Positions 42,810 to 51,093 of a stretch of 64,000 nucleotides of DNA are shown piece after piece. This DNA comes from JAKVBH01 sp049800955 (GTDB taxonomy: Bacteria > Pseudomonadota > Alphaproteobacteria > Rhodobacterales > Rhodobacteraceae): contig NZ_JBNAGA010000001.1 of NCBI RefSeq assembly GCF_049800955.1, positions 1,302,001 to 1,366,000 on the forward strand, in the 5' to 3' direction. Numbering within the stretch: the stretch's first letter is position 1; each line of letters begins with the position of its first letter. Position numbers and translations under genes: made by a program. The notes beneath the pieces are model-generated. The model worked only from the letters and a program-made list of their open reading frames with translations, was not told where the DNA came from and ran no database searches.

Positions 42810-43549
42810 AGAAGCCCGTCCATGATCAGCTTTACACCGGTTACAATCAAGAGGCCATTGACTGCCAACTTGAACGCGGGTTTCGGCAGGATCCGCGCAA
42901 TCCAGACGCCCAGGTAAGCCGCTGCCAACGCCAGCGGTGCCAGCCAGAGTGCCAGCGTGAGGGCCTGCGTGTTCAACGCGCCGACCACAAGGAAGGGCAC
43001 AATCTTGATGACATTGACCCCCGCCATGAACATCGCAGACGTCGCCACGAACTGCGCAGGCGCATAGCCGCGCGACAGAAAGTAGATATGGATCGGTGGC
43101 CCGCCGGCATGGGCAAGAGTGCTCGTCAGACCCGACAGCCCGCCAAAAAGCCCGCTCGTCCAGCGCGGCCAATGGGAGATGTTGAGCCCGAAACCCGTCA
43201 ACGCCATGAGCGCAAAGAGGATCGCCAACAAGCCGATCACAATGCCCACGATATCGGTGGGCACAGAAGCCAGAAGCGCCGCGCCCGCCAAGACGCCAAT
43301 GACCGCTGCGGGCAGGGCGAAGAGCACCGCTTTGCTGTCCGCCGCACGCCGGTGCGCTGTCACGCTGACGCAATCCATCGCCAGCAAAATGGGGAGCAGC
43401 GCTCCAAGGGCAAGGTCAGCAGGGATGACCAGCGCCATGATCGGCAAGGCGACAGGCGCGCCAACACCGCCAAAGCCGCCTTTGGCAATCCCCAGCAAGA
43501 GGATGGCTGCGGCAAGGGTGAGAATCGGGAGGAGGCCAAGATCGAGCAT
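42806..43549 (-). CDS. TauE/SafE family anion exporter
   Basis: Eight-helix permease of 247 residues in the TauE/SafE (sulfite/organosulfonate exporter) family. LLGIAKGGFGGVGAPVALPI and FGGLSGLTSTLAHAGGPPIH are the paired repeat motifs. No ribosome site is seen: a perfect inverted repeat ends two bases before the ATG, so the mRNA may be leaderless or the start lies later. Sulfite released from sulfonate breakdown could be its cargo, which would link it to the sauST-like genes; that link is inference. Confidence 0.85.
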   Translation of the reverse strand: MLDLGLLPILTLAAAILLLGIAKGGFGGVGAPVALPIMALVIPADLALGALLPILLAMDCVSVTAHRRAADSKAVLFALPAAVIGVLAGAALLASVPTDIVGIVIGLLAILFALMALTGFGLNISHWPRWTSGLFGGLSGLTSTLAHAGGPPIHIYFLSRGYAPAQFVATSAMFMAGVNVIKIVPFLVVGALNTQALTLALWLAPLALAAAYLGVWIARILPKPAFKLAVNGLLIVTGVKLIMDGLL

Positions 43550-43551
43550 GT

Positions 43552-43568
43552 TTATCGATTATCGATAA
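43552..43568. promoter_or_regulatory. 17-base palindrome abutting the TauE start
   Basis: TTATCGAT-T-ATCGATAA, eight perfect pairs around a single base. It occupies the position where a ribosome site would be for the minus-strand TauE gene, so a bound repressor would cover the transcription start. The co-transcribed GntR protein is the obvious candidate binder. Confidence 0.6.
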
Positions 43569-43627
43569 TATGGAGGAAGGTCGAGCGCCAGTGCTGCGTC
43601 ATATGCGCTCTGAACGTAGAAACTGAC

Positions 43628-43645
43628 ATTAATGTATACATTAAT
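43628..43645. promoter_or_regulatory. GntR operator: 18-base perfect palindrome
   Basis: ATTAATGTATACATTAAT, fully self-complementary, with the TGTATACA core typical of FCD-type GntR sites. It is 43 bases before the GntR gene at 43689 and about 80 from the TauE start, so it could serve both directions but most likely mediates autoregulation of the GntR-dehydrogenase operon. Confidence 0.7.
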
Positions 43646-43688
43646 AGGAGTATCCTGTATGGCGCTCACCTAAAGGAGACCCGCCACC

Positions 43689-44339
43689 ATGCGCGTGCAG
43701 GATGCCTATGATCGCTTGAAGGCCGAGATCCGTGCCAATGTCCTGCCGCCGGGCTTTCAGGCGACAGAGCCCGAGATTGCGCAGCGACTGGAGATGAGCC
43801 GGACGCCTGTCCGCGAGGCGCTGATCCGTCTGGAGGCGGAGGGGCTCATCACGTTGGTGCCCCGCCGGGGCGTTTGCGTCAAACCGATCCGGCCAGACGA
43901 CATGCGCGAGATCTATGACGTGTTGACGGCGCTTGAGCCGGACGCTGCCGCACGTCTCGCCGCGCGGGGACCGTCCGAGGCAGAGCTTGCCCCGCTGGAA
44001 CGTGCGACGCAGCAGATGGAAGAGGCTCTCTTGCGCGAAGATCTCGACGGCTGGGCCCGCGCCGATGATGCTTTCCATCTGGCGCTGCTGGACGCGCAGG
44101 GCAACGGGCGGCTGGCCCGGATCGTGGCCACGCTGCTCGATCAGGCCCACCGCGCCCGCATCGTGACCCTGCGCTTGCGCCAATTGCCGGACCGGTCCAC
44201 CCGCGAGCATCGCGATATCCTGAGCGCCTTGCGCCGGGGCGATGCGGAGGCCACGCGGCGGCTCTTTCGCGCGCATCGCATGCGGGCGGCAGACGAACTC
44301 ATGAAGTGTCTTGAAACCTATCAACTGTCTCAGCTGTGA
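43689..44339 (+). CDS. GntR-family regulator, FCD type (with dehydrogenase gene)
   Basis: 216-residue regulator: winged helix AYDRLKAEIRANVLPPGFQA and IAQRLEMSRTPVREALIRLE, then FCD domain (DDAFHLALLDAQGNGRLARI, TREHRDILSALRRGDAEATR). AAGGAG is nine bases before the ATG. It is followed 19 bases later by the isopropylmalate/tartrate dehydrogenase-like gene in one operon, so its ligand is probably that enzyme's hydroxyacid substrate. Confidence 0.88.
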   Translation: MRVQDAYDRLKAEIRANVLPPGFQATEPEIAQRLEMSRTPVREALIRLEAEGLITLVPRRGVCVKPIRPDDMREIYDVLTALEPDAAARLAARGPSEAELAPLERATQQMEEALLREDLDGWARADDAFHLALLDAQGNGRLARIVATLLDQAHRARIVTLRLRQLPDRSTREHRDILSALRRGDAEATRRLFRAHRMRAADELMKCLETYQLSQL

Positions 44340-44358
44340 GCTGGTCAAAGGAGTGAAC

Positions 44359-45453
44359 ATGTCCCAGTCTTTGCGTATTGCCCTGATCCGTGGGGACGGC
44401 ATCGGTGTGGATGTCTCGGAGGCCACCTGCGCCATTGTCGATGCGGCCTTGGCCAAAGTGGGCGCGGCGCCGCTGCGCTATGAGAGCATCGATGCCGGGG
44501 CGGGATACTTTCGCGAGACCGGGCGCGACATCGAGGCCGGTGGCGAGGTCCGCGCCGGTGAGATGGACGCCATCTTTCTGGGCGCCATCGGCCTGCCTGC
44601 CGTGCGCCATGCCGACGGGACCGAGATCTCGCCCCATCTGAGGCTGCGCGACCGTTATGGGCTTTATGCTGGCGTGCGCCCGGTCCGGGCCTATCCCAAC
44701 GCCCCGCAACGTCTCGCGGATCCGCGCGCGGCGGGCATTGATATGGTGATCCTGCGAGAGAGCACGGAGGGTCTCTTCTATTCTGCGGCGGTGCATGGCC
44801 GGGCGGATGTGCGTGGTGATGAGGAAGTGCGCGATACGCTGCGCATCACGCGCGCCACGACGGAAAAGCTGCATCACTTCGGCTTCAAACTGGCCGAGCG
44901 GCGCAGGGCGCGCGGGCGTCCCGGCCGGTTGACCTGCGTGGACAAGGCCAATGTCTTCACCTCCATGGCCTTCTTTCGCAAGATTTTCGACGAGATTGCG
45001 CCGCTCTATCCCCAGGTCGAGACCGGGTATAATTACGTCGATGCCCAGGCCCTCGATCTCGTGCGCAAGCCCTGGGAGTATGACGTGATGGTCATGGAAA
45101 ACATGTTTGGCGATATCCTGTCCGATCTGGCGGGCGGGCTTGTGGGCGGTATGGGCATGGCATCCTGCGCTGAGATTGGTGATGAGACCGGGCTTTTTCA
45201 GCCCGCCCATGGCTCAGCGCCGGATATCATGGGGCAGGACAAGGCCAATCCGCTCGCCGCCATTCTCTCCGGCGCCTTGATGCTGGATTATCTCGCCGAC
45301 AAGGCAGGCCGAGCCAACCTTGGGGAGGCGGCGATGCTGATCGAGGACGCCGTGGAGGCGGGATTCGCGGCAAACGCGCTGCGCCCCATGGAATTTGGTG
45401 GCGATATGGGCACGCGGGCGGTGGTGCGGGAGCTTTTGGATCGGTTGGGCTAA
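44359..45453 (+). CDS. Isocitrate/isopropylmalate dehydrogenase family protein (tartrate/D-malate dehydrogenase-like)
   Basis: Metal- and NAD-dependent oxidative decarboxylase of beta-hydroxyacids, 364 residues from ATG 44359 (AAAGGAG upstream). Family motifs: ALIRGDGIGVDV, ILRESTEGLFYSA (substrate loop), CVDKANVFTSMAFF (catalytic Lys), MVMENMFGDILSDLAGGLVG and FQPAHGSAPDIMGQDKANP. The substrate loop has RESTEGLFY rather than the LeuB consensus, and a GntR regulator precedes it, so a catabolic role on tartrate, D-malate or a related acid is likelier than leucine synthesis. Confidence 0.8.
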   Translation: MSQSLRIALIRGDGIGVDVSEATCAIVDAALAKVGAAPLRYESIDAGAGYFRETGRDIEAGGEVRAGEMDAIFLGAIGLPAVRHADGTEISPHLRLRDRYGLYAGVRPVRAYPNAPQRLADPRAAGIDMVILRESTEGLFYSAAVHGRADVRGDEEVRDTLRITRATTEKLHHFGFKLAERRRARGRPGRLTCVDKANVFTSMAFFRKIFDEIAPLYPQVETGYNYVDAQALDLVRKPWEYDVMVMENMFGDILSDLAGGLVGGMGMASCAEIGDETGLFQPAHGSAPDIMGQDKANPLAAILSGALMLDYLADKAGRANLGEAAMLIEDAVEAGFAANALRPMEFGGDMGTRAVVRELLDRLG

Positions 45454-46475
45454 AGGCGCGGGCGATCCCACAGGCGCGCGGCAAACGGCGCGCCGAGGAT
45501 CACCACGAAAATGCGCAGGATGTGGTGGGCCACGACAAAAGCCGCATCCGCGCCGACGATGAGCGCCAGCACAGTGAGCTCTGCCTGACCGCCCGGCGCG
45601 AAGGACAAAAGCGCCTCCATCCCGGGCGCCAGCCCGAACCCGTAGATCGCTTCCACAAAGATCAGCGTGAGCACCATCAACACGCCGCAAAACCCCAGCC
45701 CCGCCGCCAGATCGCGGCGCACTTCGGCCAGCGTGATCCCTGCATATTTGCAGCCGATCCCCATGCCGATGAAAAACTGCGCGGCCCATATGGCTTCAGC
45801 GGGGGGGCGGTTGTGCAACCCATCCGCAAGCGTCACGGCGGCGGTCAGGATCAAGGGGCCCAGAATGGAGGCGCCAAACATGCCGATCCGCTTGGCCACG
45901 CGCCAGCCCACGATGGCGCAAACCGCCATGAGCGCCAGTTCGTGCAGCGCGATGTCACGTGCGGGAAGGCCCGGCGGATTGCTCAGATCCGCACCCCAGA
46001 TCCCCTTGAGGATGAACGGCAGGCTCACGACAATCACCAGCACCCGCGTCGCGTGGATCAGGCTGAGCGCCCGGACATTGGCGCCCGCTTCCTCGCCAAA
46101 GGCGATCATGTCCTGAAAGCCGCCGGGCATGGTCGCGTAGTACGCGGTGGGGAAATCATAGCCGCACAGACGCTGGAAATACGGCACGCCAATAAGCCCG
46201 ATCAGCGCCACCATCACGGGAACCAGGATCAGCGTTGACCACATGGCCCCAAAGCTCAGCAAGACCGCGGGCGTGAGTGTCGCGCCCACGGCCACGCCCA
46301 GAATGGTCCGCATCCCCTCGTTCAGAGGCCGAATGGCCCCCATCGGCACCCGCAAGAGCGCGGCCAGAAGGCACGCCGCAATCGGGCCCAGCAACCAGGG
46401 CAGGGGCAGGCCCAGCAGTTTGAAGACAGCCACGCCGAGAAGCGCCACCCCGAAAGCATGGGCCACGGGTCTCAT
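45450..46475 (-). CDS. AbrB-family membrane protein (ammonia monooxygenase-like permease)
   Basis: 341-residue polytopic inner-membrane protein with about ten helices in two similar halves (the AbrB duplication family). LGLPLPWLLGPIAACLLAAL, YYATMPGGFQDMIAFGEEAG and SFAPGGQAELTVLALIVGAD are the recognisable blocks; the two PGG motifs mark the repeats. Start at 46475 overlaps the GntR stop (ATGA). Older names (regulator, monooxygenase) are misleading: topology fits a permease. It may import or export the acid sensed by the GntR. Confidence 0.8.
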   Translation of the reverse strand: MRPVAHAFGVALLGVAVFKLLGLPLPWLLGPIAACLLAALLRVPMGAIRPLNEGMRTILGVAVGATLTPAVLLSFGAMWSTLILVPVMVALIGLIGVPYFQRLCGYDFPTAYYATMPGGFQDMIAFGEEAGANVRALSLIHATRVLVIVVSLPFILKGIWGADLSNPPGLPARDIALHELALMAVCAIVGWRVAKRIGMFGASILGPLILTAAVTLADGLHNRPPAEAIWAAQFFIGMGIGCKYAGITLAEVRRDLAAGLGFCGVLMVLTLIFVEAIYGFGLAPGMEALLSFAPGGQAELTVLALIVGADAAFVVAHHILRIFVVILGAPFAARLWDRPRL

Positions 46476-47113
46476 AGCGCGAGCGCCTTTAGCCGGTAGC
46501 GCAGCGAGCATTGCAGATGCGCCTCGGCCGCCTCTGCGGCGGCTTGCGGATCGCGGGCGCGCAGGGCTGTGAGGATATCGCGGTGCTGCGCCGTGACGGC
46601 ATCAAGACGCGCGGGATCGGTGTAGGTCGTGGGGCCAAGGAGCAGCAGGGCATTGGTCAATGCGCGCGCGGCCTCCAGCAGGAAGCGATTGCGCCCCGCC
46701 AAATGCAGGGCATGGTGGAAGGATTGATTGATGCTGGCCCCGCGCATCGGCGCGTCTCGCGCGGCTTCAATCTCGGCATTCATCGCCTCCATGGCGTCAA
46801 ACTCCGCATCCGCCCCGTGTTTGGCGGCCATGGCGGCGGCGGTTCGTTCCAGAACGATGCGCATTTCGTAAAGCTCTACAATCTCGGTATGGCTTAGCGT
46901 GCGGATGATGGCACCGACGCGCGGGCGATGCTCGACAATGCCGTCGTTCTCCAACCGGCGCAGCGCTTCGCGGACCGGGGTGCGCGACAGACCCAGCTTT
47001 GCGCCCACGTCTTCTTCACGCAGGCGATCACCCGGGGCAAACTGGCCCGCGCGAATTTCGCCAAGAAGCGCCTCATAGGCGCGCTCGCCGCTGGATTTGT
47101 CTGGCTGTGTCAT
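46472..47113 (-). CDS. GntR-family regulator, FCD type (with AbrB permease gene)
   Basis: 213 residues: winged helix AYEALLGEIRAGQFAPGDRL and VGAKLGLSRTPVREALRRLE, then an FCD domain (ASINQSFHHALHLAGRNRFL, TAQHRDILTALRARDPQAAA). An inverted repeat (47122-47141) lies nine bases before the start, implying autoregulation. The gene follows the TRAP/BASS gene set on the same strand and could also control it. Confidence 0.88.
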   Translation of the reverse strand: MTQPDKSSGERAYEALLGEIRAGQFAPGDRLREEDVGAKLGLSRTPVREALRRLENDGIVEHRPRVGAIIRTLSHTEIVELYEMRIVLERTAAAMAAKHGADAEFDAMEAMNAEIEAARDAPMRGASINQSFHHALHLAGRNRFLLEAARALTNALLLLGPTTYTDPARLDAVTAQHRDILTALRARDPQAAAEAAEAHLQCSLRYRLKALAL

Positions 47114-47121
47114 GTGATGTT

Positions 47122-47141
47122 TTGTATCCTTGTGGATACAA
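47122..47141. promoter_or_regulatory. GntR operator: 8-bp inverted repeat
   Basis: TTGTATCC-TTGT-GGATACAA. The half-site TTGTATCC matches the usual FCD-type GntR half TnGTAT. It overlaps the expected promoter/ribosome region of the GntR gene at 46472-47113. Confidence 0.65.
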
Positions 47142-47184
47142 TATGTCTATGGGCGCGCCACTGCTTTGTCAAAGCGCGTGGACG

Positions 47185-48114
47185 CTAGCTGTCCGTGTTG
47201 CGGCTCAAACGGGCCAGGACAATGGGCGTCAGATACATCGGGATCTGGTAGCAGCCCACGAAAATCATCAAGGGGGCGGCCACGGCATCGGGCAAGACGA
47301 TCAAAAAGAGCGCGATATTGCGATTGCCGGCGTATATGGCCGTGGCAATGCTTTGGCCCAGCCCGGCGCGGCGGGAGATGGCCAAGGTTGTCATCACGAG
47401 GAGGAGGTTGACCAGCAGCGCCGCCAGCAGCCAGAGCGCCAAGGCGCCCGGATCGCTGCGCAGGAGCGGGCCGATGGCGCTCATCAGCCCCACGACGACA
47501 ATCGCCAGCAGCAAGGCCGCCGCCCCGTCCAGCGCCTTTTGGGCAGGGGGCTCCGCCAAGATGGGCAGCAACCGTCGGATCCCGAACCCACAGCCCACCG
47601 CCGCGAGGATCGCCGCCAGAAGGCCCAGCGAGAGCGACATCGCATCCCAGACACCGCCCCCCGTCGGATTGAGCACCCAGAGTACCGGGAACGCGGTGAT
47701 TGGAAAGAGGGCCGTGCCCAGCACCAGAAGGCGCATGCCGGGGGCGGGATCGCGGCCCATCATGATCGCGAAATTGGGCGCGCCCGTGAGCGACGGGGCC
47801 GCCAGCATCAGCGAGACCGCAAGGGCCAGCGGCCAGCCCATGAGACCCAGCCCGAGAAGAAGCGCAATGACCAGCAGCGGCAGCATCGTCTGGAAAAACC
47901 CGATGCGCAGGAGCGTAGGACCGACATTGTCCAGCGAACCAAAGGCGGCGCGCGCGCCCACGCGCATGCCTGTCACGAAGAGCAAAAGCGCCACCAGCGT
48001 GCCGACCCAAGGGCGCAACACTTCCGCCAGGCCCGGGGCCAAAAGGCCCAGGGCGAGGCCCAGGATCAGGCAATAGCGGCCCTGTTGCCCAACCCATGCC
48101 AGCGCCCGGATCAT
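47185..48114 (-). CDS. BASS-type (bile acid:sodium symporter superfamily) permease
   Basis: A 309-residue protein with nine or ten helices. GLLAPGLAEVLRPWVGTLVA, LMLAAPSLTGAPNFAIMMGR and TAIYAGNRNIALFLIVLPDA resemble the SBF/BASS fold, in which two crossing helices bind Na+. It starts 16 bases after the TRAP large-subunit stop and is the last gene of that operon, so it may export a product or import a related acid. The family assignment is by pattern and is less sure than for its neighbours. Confidence 0.65.
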   Translation of the reverse strand: MIRALAWVGQQGRYCLILGLALGLLAPGLAEVLRPWVGTLVALLLFVTGMRVGARAAFGSLDNVGPTLLRIGFFQTMLPLLVIALLLGLGLMGWPLALAVSLMLAAPSLTGAPNFAIMMGRDPAPGMRLLVLGTALFPITAFPVLWVLNPTGGGVWDAMSLSLGLLAAILAAVGCGFGIRRLLPILAEPPAQKALDGAAALLLAIVVVGLMSAIGPLLRSDPGALALWLLAALLVNLLLVMTTLAISRRAGLGQSIATAIYAGNRNIALFLIVLPDAVAAPLMIFVGCYQIPMYLTPIVLARLSRNTDS

Positions 48115-48130
48115 GGCGCGGCCCGCCCGG

Positions 48131-49438
48131 TCAGGGGGCCTGTCGCATGTTTTCCGGCAGCCACATGGCAATCTCGGGGAACCAGATCAGTACGAAGCAC
48201 ATCAGCACCATGATCATGAACATCGGGAAGGCCGCGCGGGTGATATAGCCCATCTCATGTTCGGTCATGCCTTGCAGCACGAAGAGGTTGAACCCGATGG
48301 GCGGCGTGATCTGCGCCATCTCCACGACGACCACCACGAAAATGCCAAACCAGATCAGATCAATCCCCGCCTCGCGCACCATCGGCTCGACCACGGCCAT
48401 GGTCAGAACCACAGATGAAATCCCGTCAAGGAACATGCCGAGGATGATGTAGAAGACCATCAGGATCATCAGGAGCTCAAATCGAGACAATTCCATCACC
48501 GCAATCCCGTCCGCCAGCGCGCGCGGCAGGCCGGTGAAACCCATGGCCAGCTTGAGGAAGGCCGCACCGGCAAGGATCAAGGCGATCATCGCGGAGGTGC
48601 GCGTGGCCCCCATGAGGCTCTCGGTAAAAGTCGACCAGTTCAGCGATCCCTGACTGGCCGCCAGCACGAGACCACCGATGACCCCAATGGCGGCGGCCTC
48701 AGTCGCGGTGGCGTAGCCGCCATACATCGAGCCGATCACCACGAAGATCAGGCAAAGCACGGGGATCAGGAAGCGCGAGTTCTTCAGCTTGTCCGAGAAG
48801 GACATGCCGTGCTCCTGCTTGGGATTCCACTTGCGCGACAGCTTCGAATAGATCGCCACATAGCCCATGAACATCAGCGCAAGGCAAAGCCCCGGGAAAA
48901 CCCCGGCGAAGAAGAGCTGGGTGATGCTCTCGTTCACAGTCACACCGTAGACGATAAGCGCCAGCGACGGCGGGATCATCAGGCCCAGCGTGGCCGCGCC
49001 GGCAAGCGTGCCGATGACGATGCGCTCGGGGTAATCCCGCGCGCGCAGCTCGGGGATCGACATCTTGCCCACGGTTGTGAGCGTCGCCGCGGAAGAGCCG
49101 GAGACGGCAGCAAAGACCGTGCAGCCCACGATATTGGTATGCACGAGCCCGCCCGGAAGCCGCGCAAGCCAGGGCGAGAGGCCGCGAAACATGTCTTCGC
49201 TGAGCCGCGTGCGAAACAGGATTTCCCCCATCCAGATAAAGAGCGGCAGGGCCGTCAGCGTCCAGCTGGAAGAGGAGGCCCAGATCGTCGTGATCATCGT
49301 GTCGCCCACAGGGCGCGACGTGAAGAGCTCCATCCCGACCCAGGCCACGCCCATCAGCGCAAGGCCCACCCAGACCCCTGTGCCCAGAAGCAAGAAGAGC
49401 ACGCCCAGAAACAGCGCAATGGCGGTGATTTCTTCCAT
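48131..49438 (-). CDS. TRAP transporter large permease subunit (DctM type)
   Basis: 12-helix, Na+-coupled permease of a TRAP importer, 435 residues. Signatures: GVWVGLALMGVAWVGMELFT, GCTVFAAVSGSSAATLTTVG, LIPPSLALIVYG-like GLMIPPSLALIVYGVTVNES, GGYATATEAAAIGVIGGLVL and AQITPPIGFNLFVLQG. Start ATG 49438; six bases after the small-subunit stop. Completes a full DctP-DctQ-DctM set on this strand. Confidence 0.93.
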   Translation of the reverse strand: MEEITAIALFLGVLFLLLGTGVWVGLALMGVAWVGMELFTSRPVGDTMITTIWASSSSWTLTALPLFIWMGEILFRTRLSEDMFRGLSPWLARLPGGLVHTNIVGCTVFAAVSGSSAATLTTVGKMSIPELRARDYPERIVIGTLAGAATLGLMIPPSLALIVYGVTVNESITQLFFAGVFPGLCLALMFMGYVAIYSKLSRKWNPKQEHGMSFSDKLKNSRFLIPVLCLIFVVIGSMYGGYATATEAAAIGVIGGLVLAASQGSLNWSTFTESLMGATRTSAMIALILAGAAFLKLAMGFTGLPRALADGIAVMELSRFELLMILMVFYIILGMFLDGISSVVLTMAVVEPMVREAGIDLIWFGIFVVVVVEMAQITPPIGFNLFVLQGMTEHEMGYITRAAFPMFMIMVLMCFVLIWFPEIAMWLPENMRQAP

Positions 49439-49443
49439 GAGCG

Positions 49444-49980
49444 TTACTCCCCGTGGCTTTGATCGACGAGATCCCGCGTGATCCTGTGATCGCCGCGAAA
49501 GAGCACGTGAATGAGATGATCGGTCAGCGCGATGGCCAGAATGCCGCCGCCGATAACCATGACGGATTGCGGGATCCACAGGGGCGTGGCGTCTTGCGCC
49601 TGGCTGACCTCGTTGAACTTCCAGGACCAATAGGTGAACCAATAGGCGTAATAGGTGAAATACCACATGACGCCGGCGGCAATGGCGAAACACCAGATCT
49701 CCATAATCCGCTTGGCCCCCTTGGGCAGGGCATTGAGCACCAGCGAGACCCGGATATGGGCGCCGCGATTGAGCGCATTGGCAAAGGCAAAGAAGCTGGC
49801 CGCCGCCATGGCGTAGCCTGCGTAATTCGCCGCACCGGGGAAAATCTCACCGGTCCAGCGCGCAATCATCTGCGCCACGATCAGCAACAAGATGGCGATC
49901 AGGCAGAGTGCGGCAAGAACACCGGCGGCTTGATAGATGAAATCCAAGATGCGGCGCAGACCGCGCAGGGCAGCTGTCAT
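49444..49980 (-). CDS. TRAP transporter small permease subunit (DctQ type)
   Basis: 178-residue membrane protein with four helices, the small partner of the DctM permease. AGYAMAAASFFAFANALNRG followed by AHIRVSLVLNALPKGAKRIM is the typical DctQ core. Start ATG 49978-49980. It lies between binding protein and large subunit genes, the standard TRAP order. Confidence 0.9.
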   Translation of the reverse strand: MTAALRGLRRILDFIYQAAGVLAALCLIAILLLIVAQMIARWTGEIFPGAANYAGYAMAAASFFAFANALNRGAHIRVSLVLNALPKGAKRIMEIWCFAIAAGVMWYFTYYAYWFTYWSWKFNEVSQAQDATPLWIPQSVMVIGGGILAIALTDHLIHVLFRGDHRITRDLVDQSHGE

Positions 49981-50069
49981 CGGCCCGTCTCCCGTTCTGG
50001 CGCCCGTTTCCGGGCGAGGAGGGGGCCGCACGAGATCGCGCAGCCCCCTGTCAGCATGTCAGGTGATGT

Positions 50070-51047
50070 TTATTGGCCGTTGTAGGCGTCGAGAATGGCC
50101 TTGCCGGTCTCGCCTGCAGCTTCGAGCCATTCCGCGGCCATGGTTTCGCCCACGGCGCGCAGATCGTTCATCAGCTGATCACCGGCGGGCTGAACGGTCA
50201 TGCCGCCCGCGGCCAGACCGGCCAGCGTGAAGCCGGTGTATTCCTTGGCGCGCCAGGTGCCTGCATATTCCGCCATGCGCGCACAGGCATTGATGACGTT
50301 CTTGTTCTGCTCGGAGACACCGGACCAGACATCATTGTTGATCAGCATGTAGTTGCGCGGCAACCACGCATCGACCGAGTAGAAATGGCTCAGGCTTTCC
50401 CAGACCTTGCGATCATAGCCCGTGGCGCCCGATGAGACCATGCTCTCGGCCACGCCTGTGGCGAAAGCCTGACTGATCTCAGCGGCTTCAATGGAGACGG
50501 GCAGCATCTTGGTGAGCTCGGCCATCCGCGCTGTCGCGTTGTTGTAGGAGCGGAACTTGAGGCCTTCCATATCGGCCACGGAATTCACTTCCTTGTTGAA
50601 GTAGAGCCCCTGCGGCGGCCATGGCACGGAATAGAGCATGGTCATGTTCTGCTCGGCCAGAAGCTCTTCGAGATGGGGCTTGGCCGCGGCATAGAGCTTG
50701 TCGTGCTCGTCGAAGGAAGACACGAGGAAGGGCACCGAATCCCAGCCGAAAATCGCGCTTTCGTTCTGGTGGCCCGAAAGCAGGCGCTCGCCCAGCGGGA
50801 CCTGACCGGTCTGGACCGCGCGTTTGATATCGCCGCCAGCAAAGAGGGAGCCGGAGGGGTGCGTTGTCACCTCAATCTCGCCGCCTGTGCCGGTTGTGAT
50901 GCACTGGGCAAATTCCGCGCCGGTCACGGAGTGGAAGTTGGACCCGGCATAGGCCATGGGCAGATCCCACTTTTCCGCCGCAAGCGCCGGCAGCGCCATC
51001 GCGGTCGTCGCGGCCAGTGTGACAAAAGCTGTTGTGGTCTTGGTCAT
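50070..51047 (-). CDS. TRAP transporter substrate-binding protein (DctP type)
   Basis: Periplasmic receptor of 325 residues. I choose the second of two adjacent ATGs (51047), because AGGGAG is six bases before it. Signal peptide MTKTTTAFVTLAATTAMALP to ALAA; body motifs VPLGERLLSGHQNESAIFGW, LKFRSYNNATARMAELTKML and VSSGATGYDRKVWESLSHFY, with the Arg of KFRSYNN in the usual carboxylate-binding position. Suggests a carboxylate ligand. The FAD oxidoreductase gene lies 46 bases upstream. Confidence 0.9.
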   Translation of the reverse strand: MTKTTTAFVTLAATTAMALPALAAEKWDLPMAYAGSNFHSVTGAEFAQCITTGTGGEIEVTTHPSGSLFAGGDIKRAVQTGQVPLGERLLSGHQNESAIFGWDSVPFLVSSFDEHDKLYAAAKPHLEELLAEQNMTMLYSVPWPPQGLYFNKEVNSVADMEGLKFRSYNNATARMAELTKMLPVSIEAAEISQAFATGVAESMVSSGATGYDRKVWESLSHFYSVDAWLPRNYMLINNDVWSGVSEQNKNVINACARMAEYAGTWRAKEYTGFTLAGLAAGGMTVQPAGDQLMNDLRAVGETMAAEWLEAAGETGKAILDAYNGQ

Positions 51048-51093
51048 CATATTCTCCCTGATGATGTTTTTGTTGGTTTTTGTTTGTGTTGCG

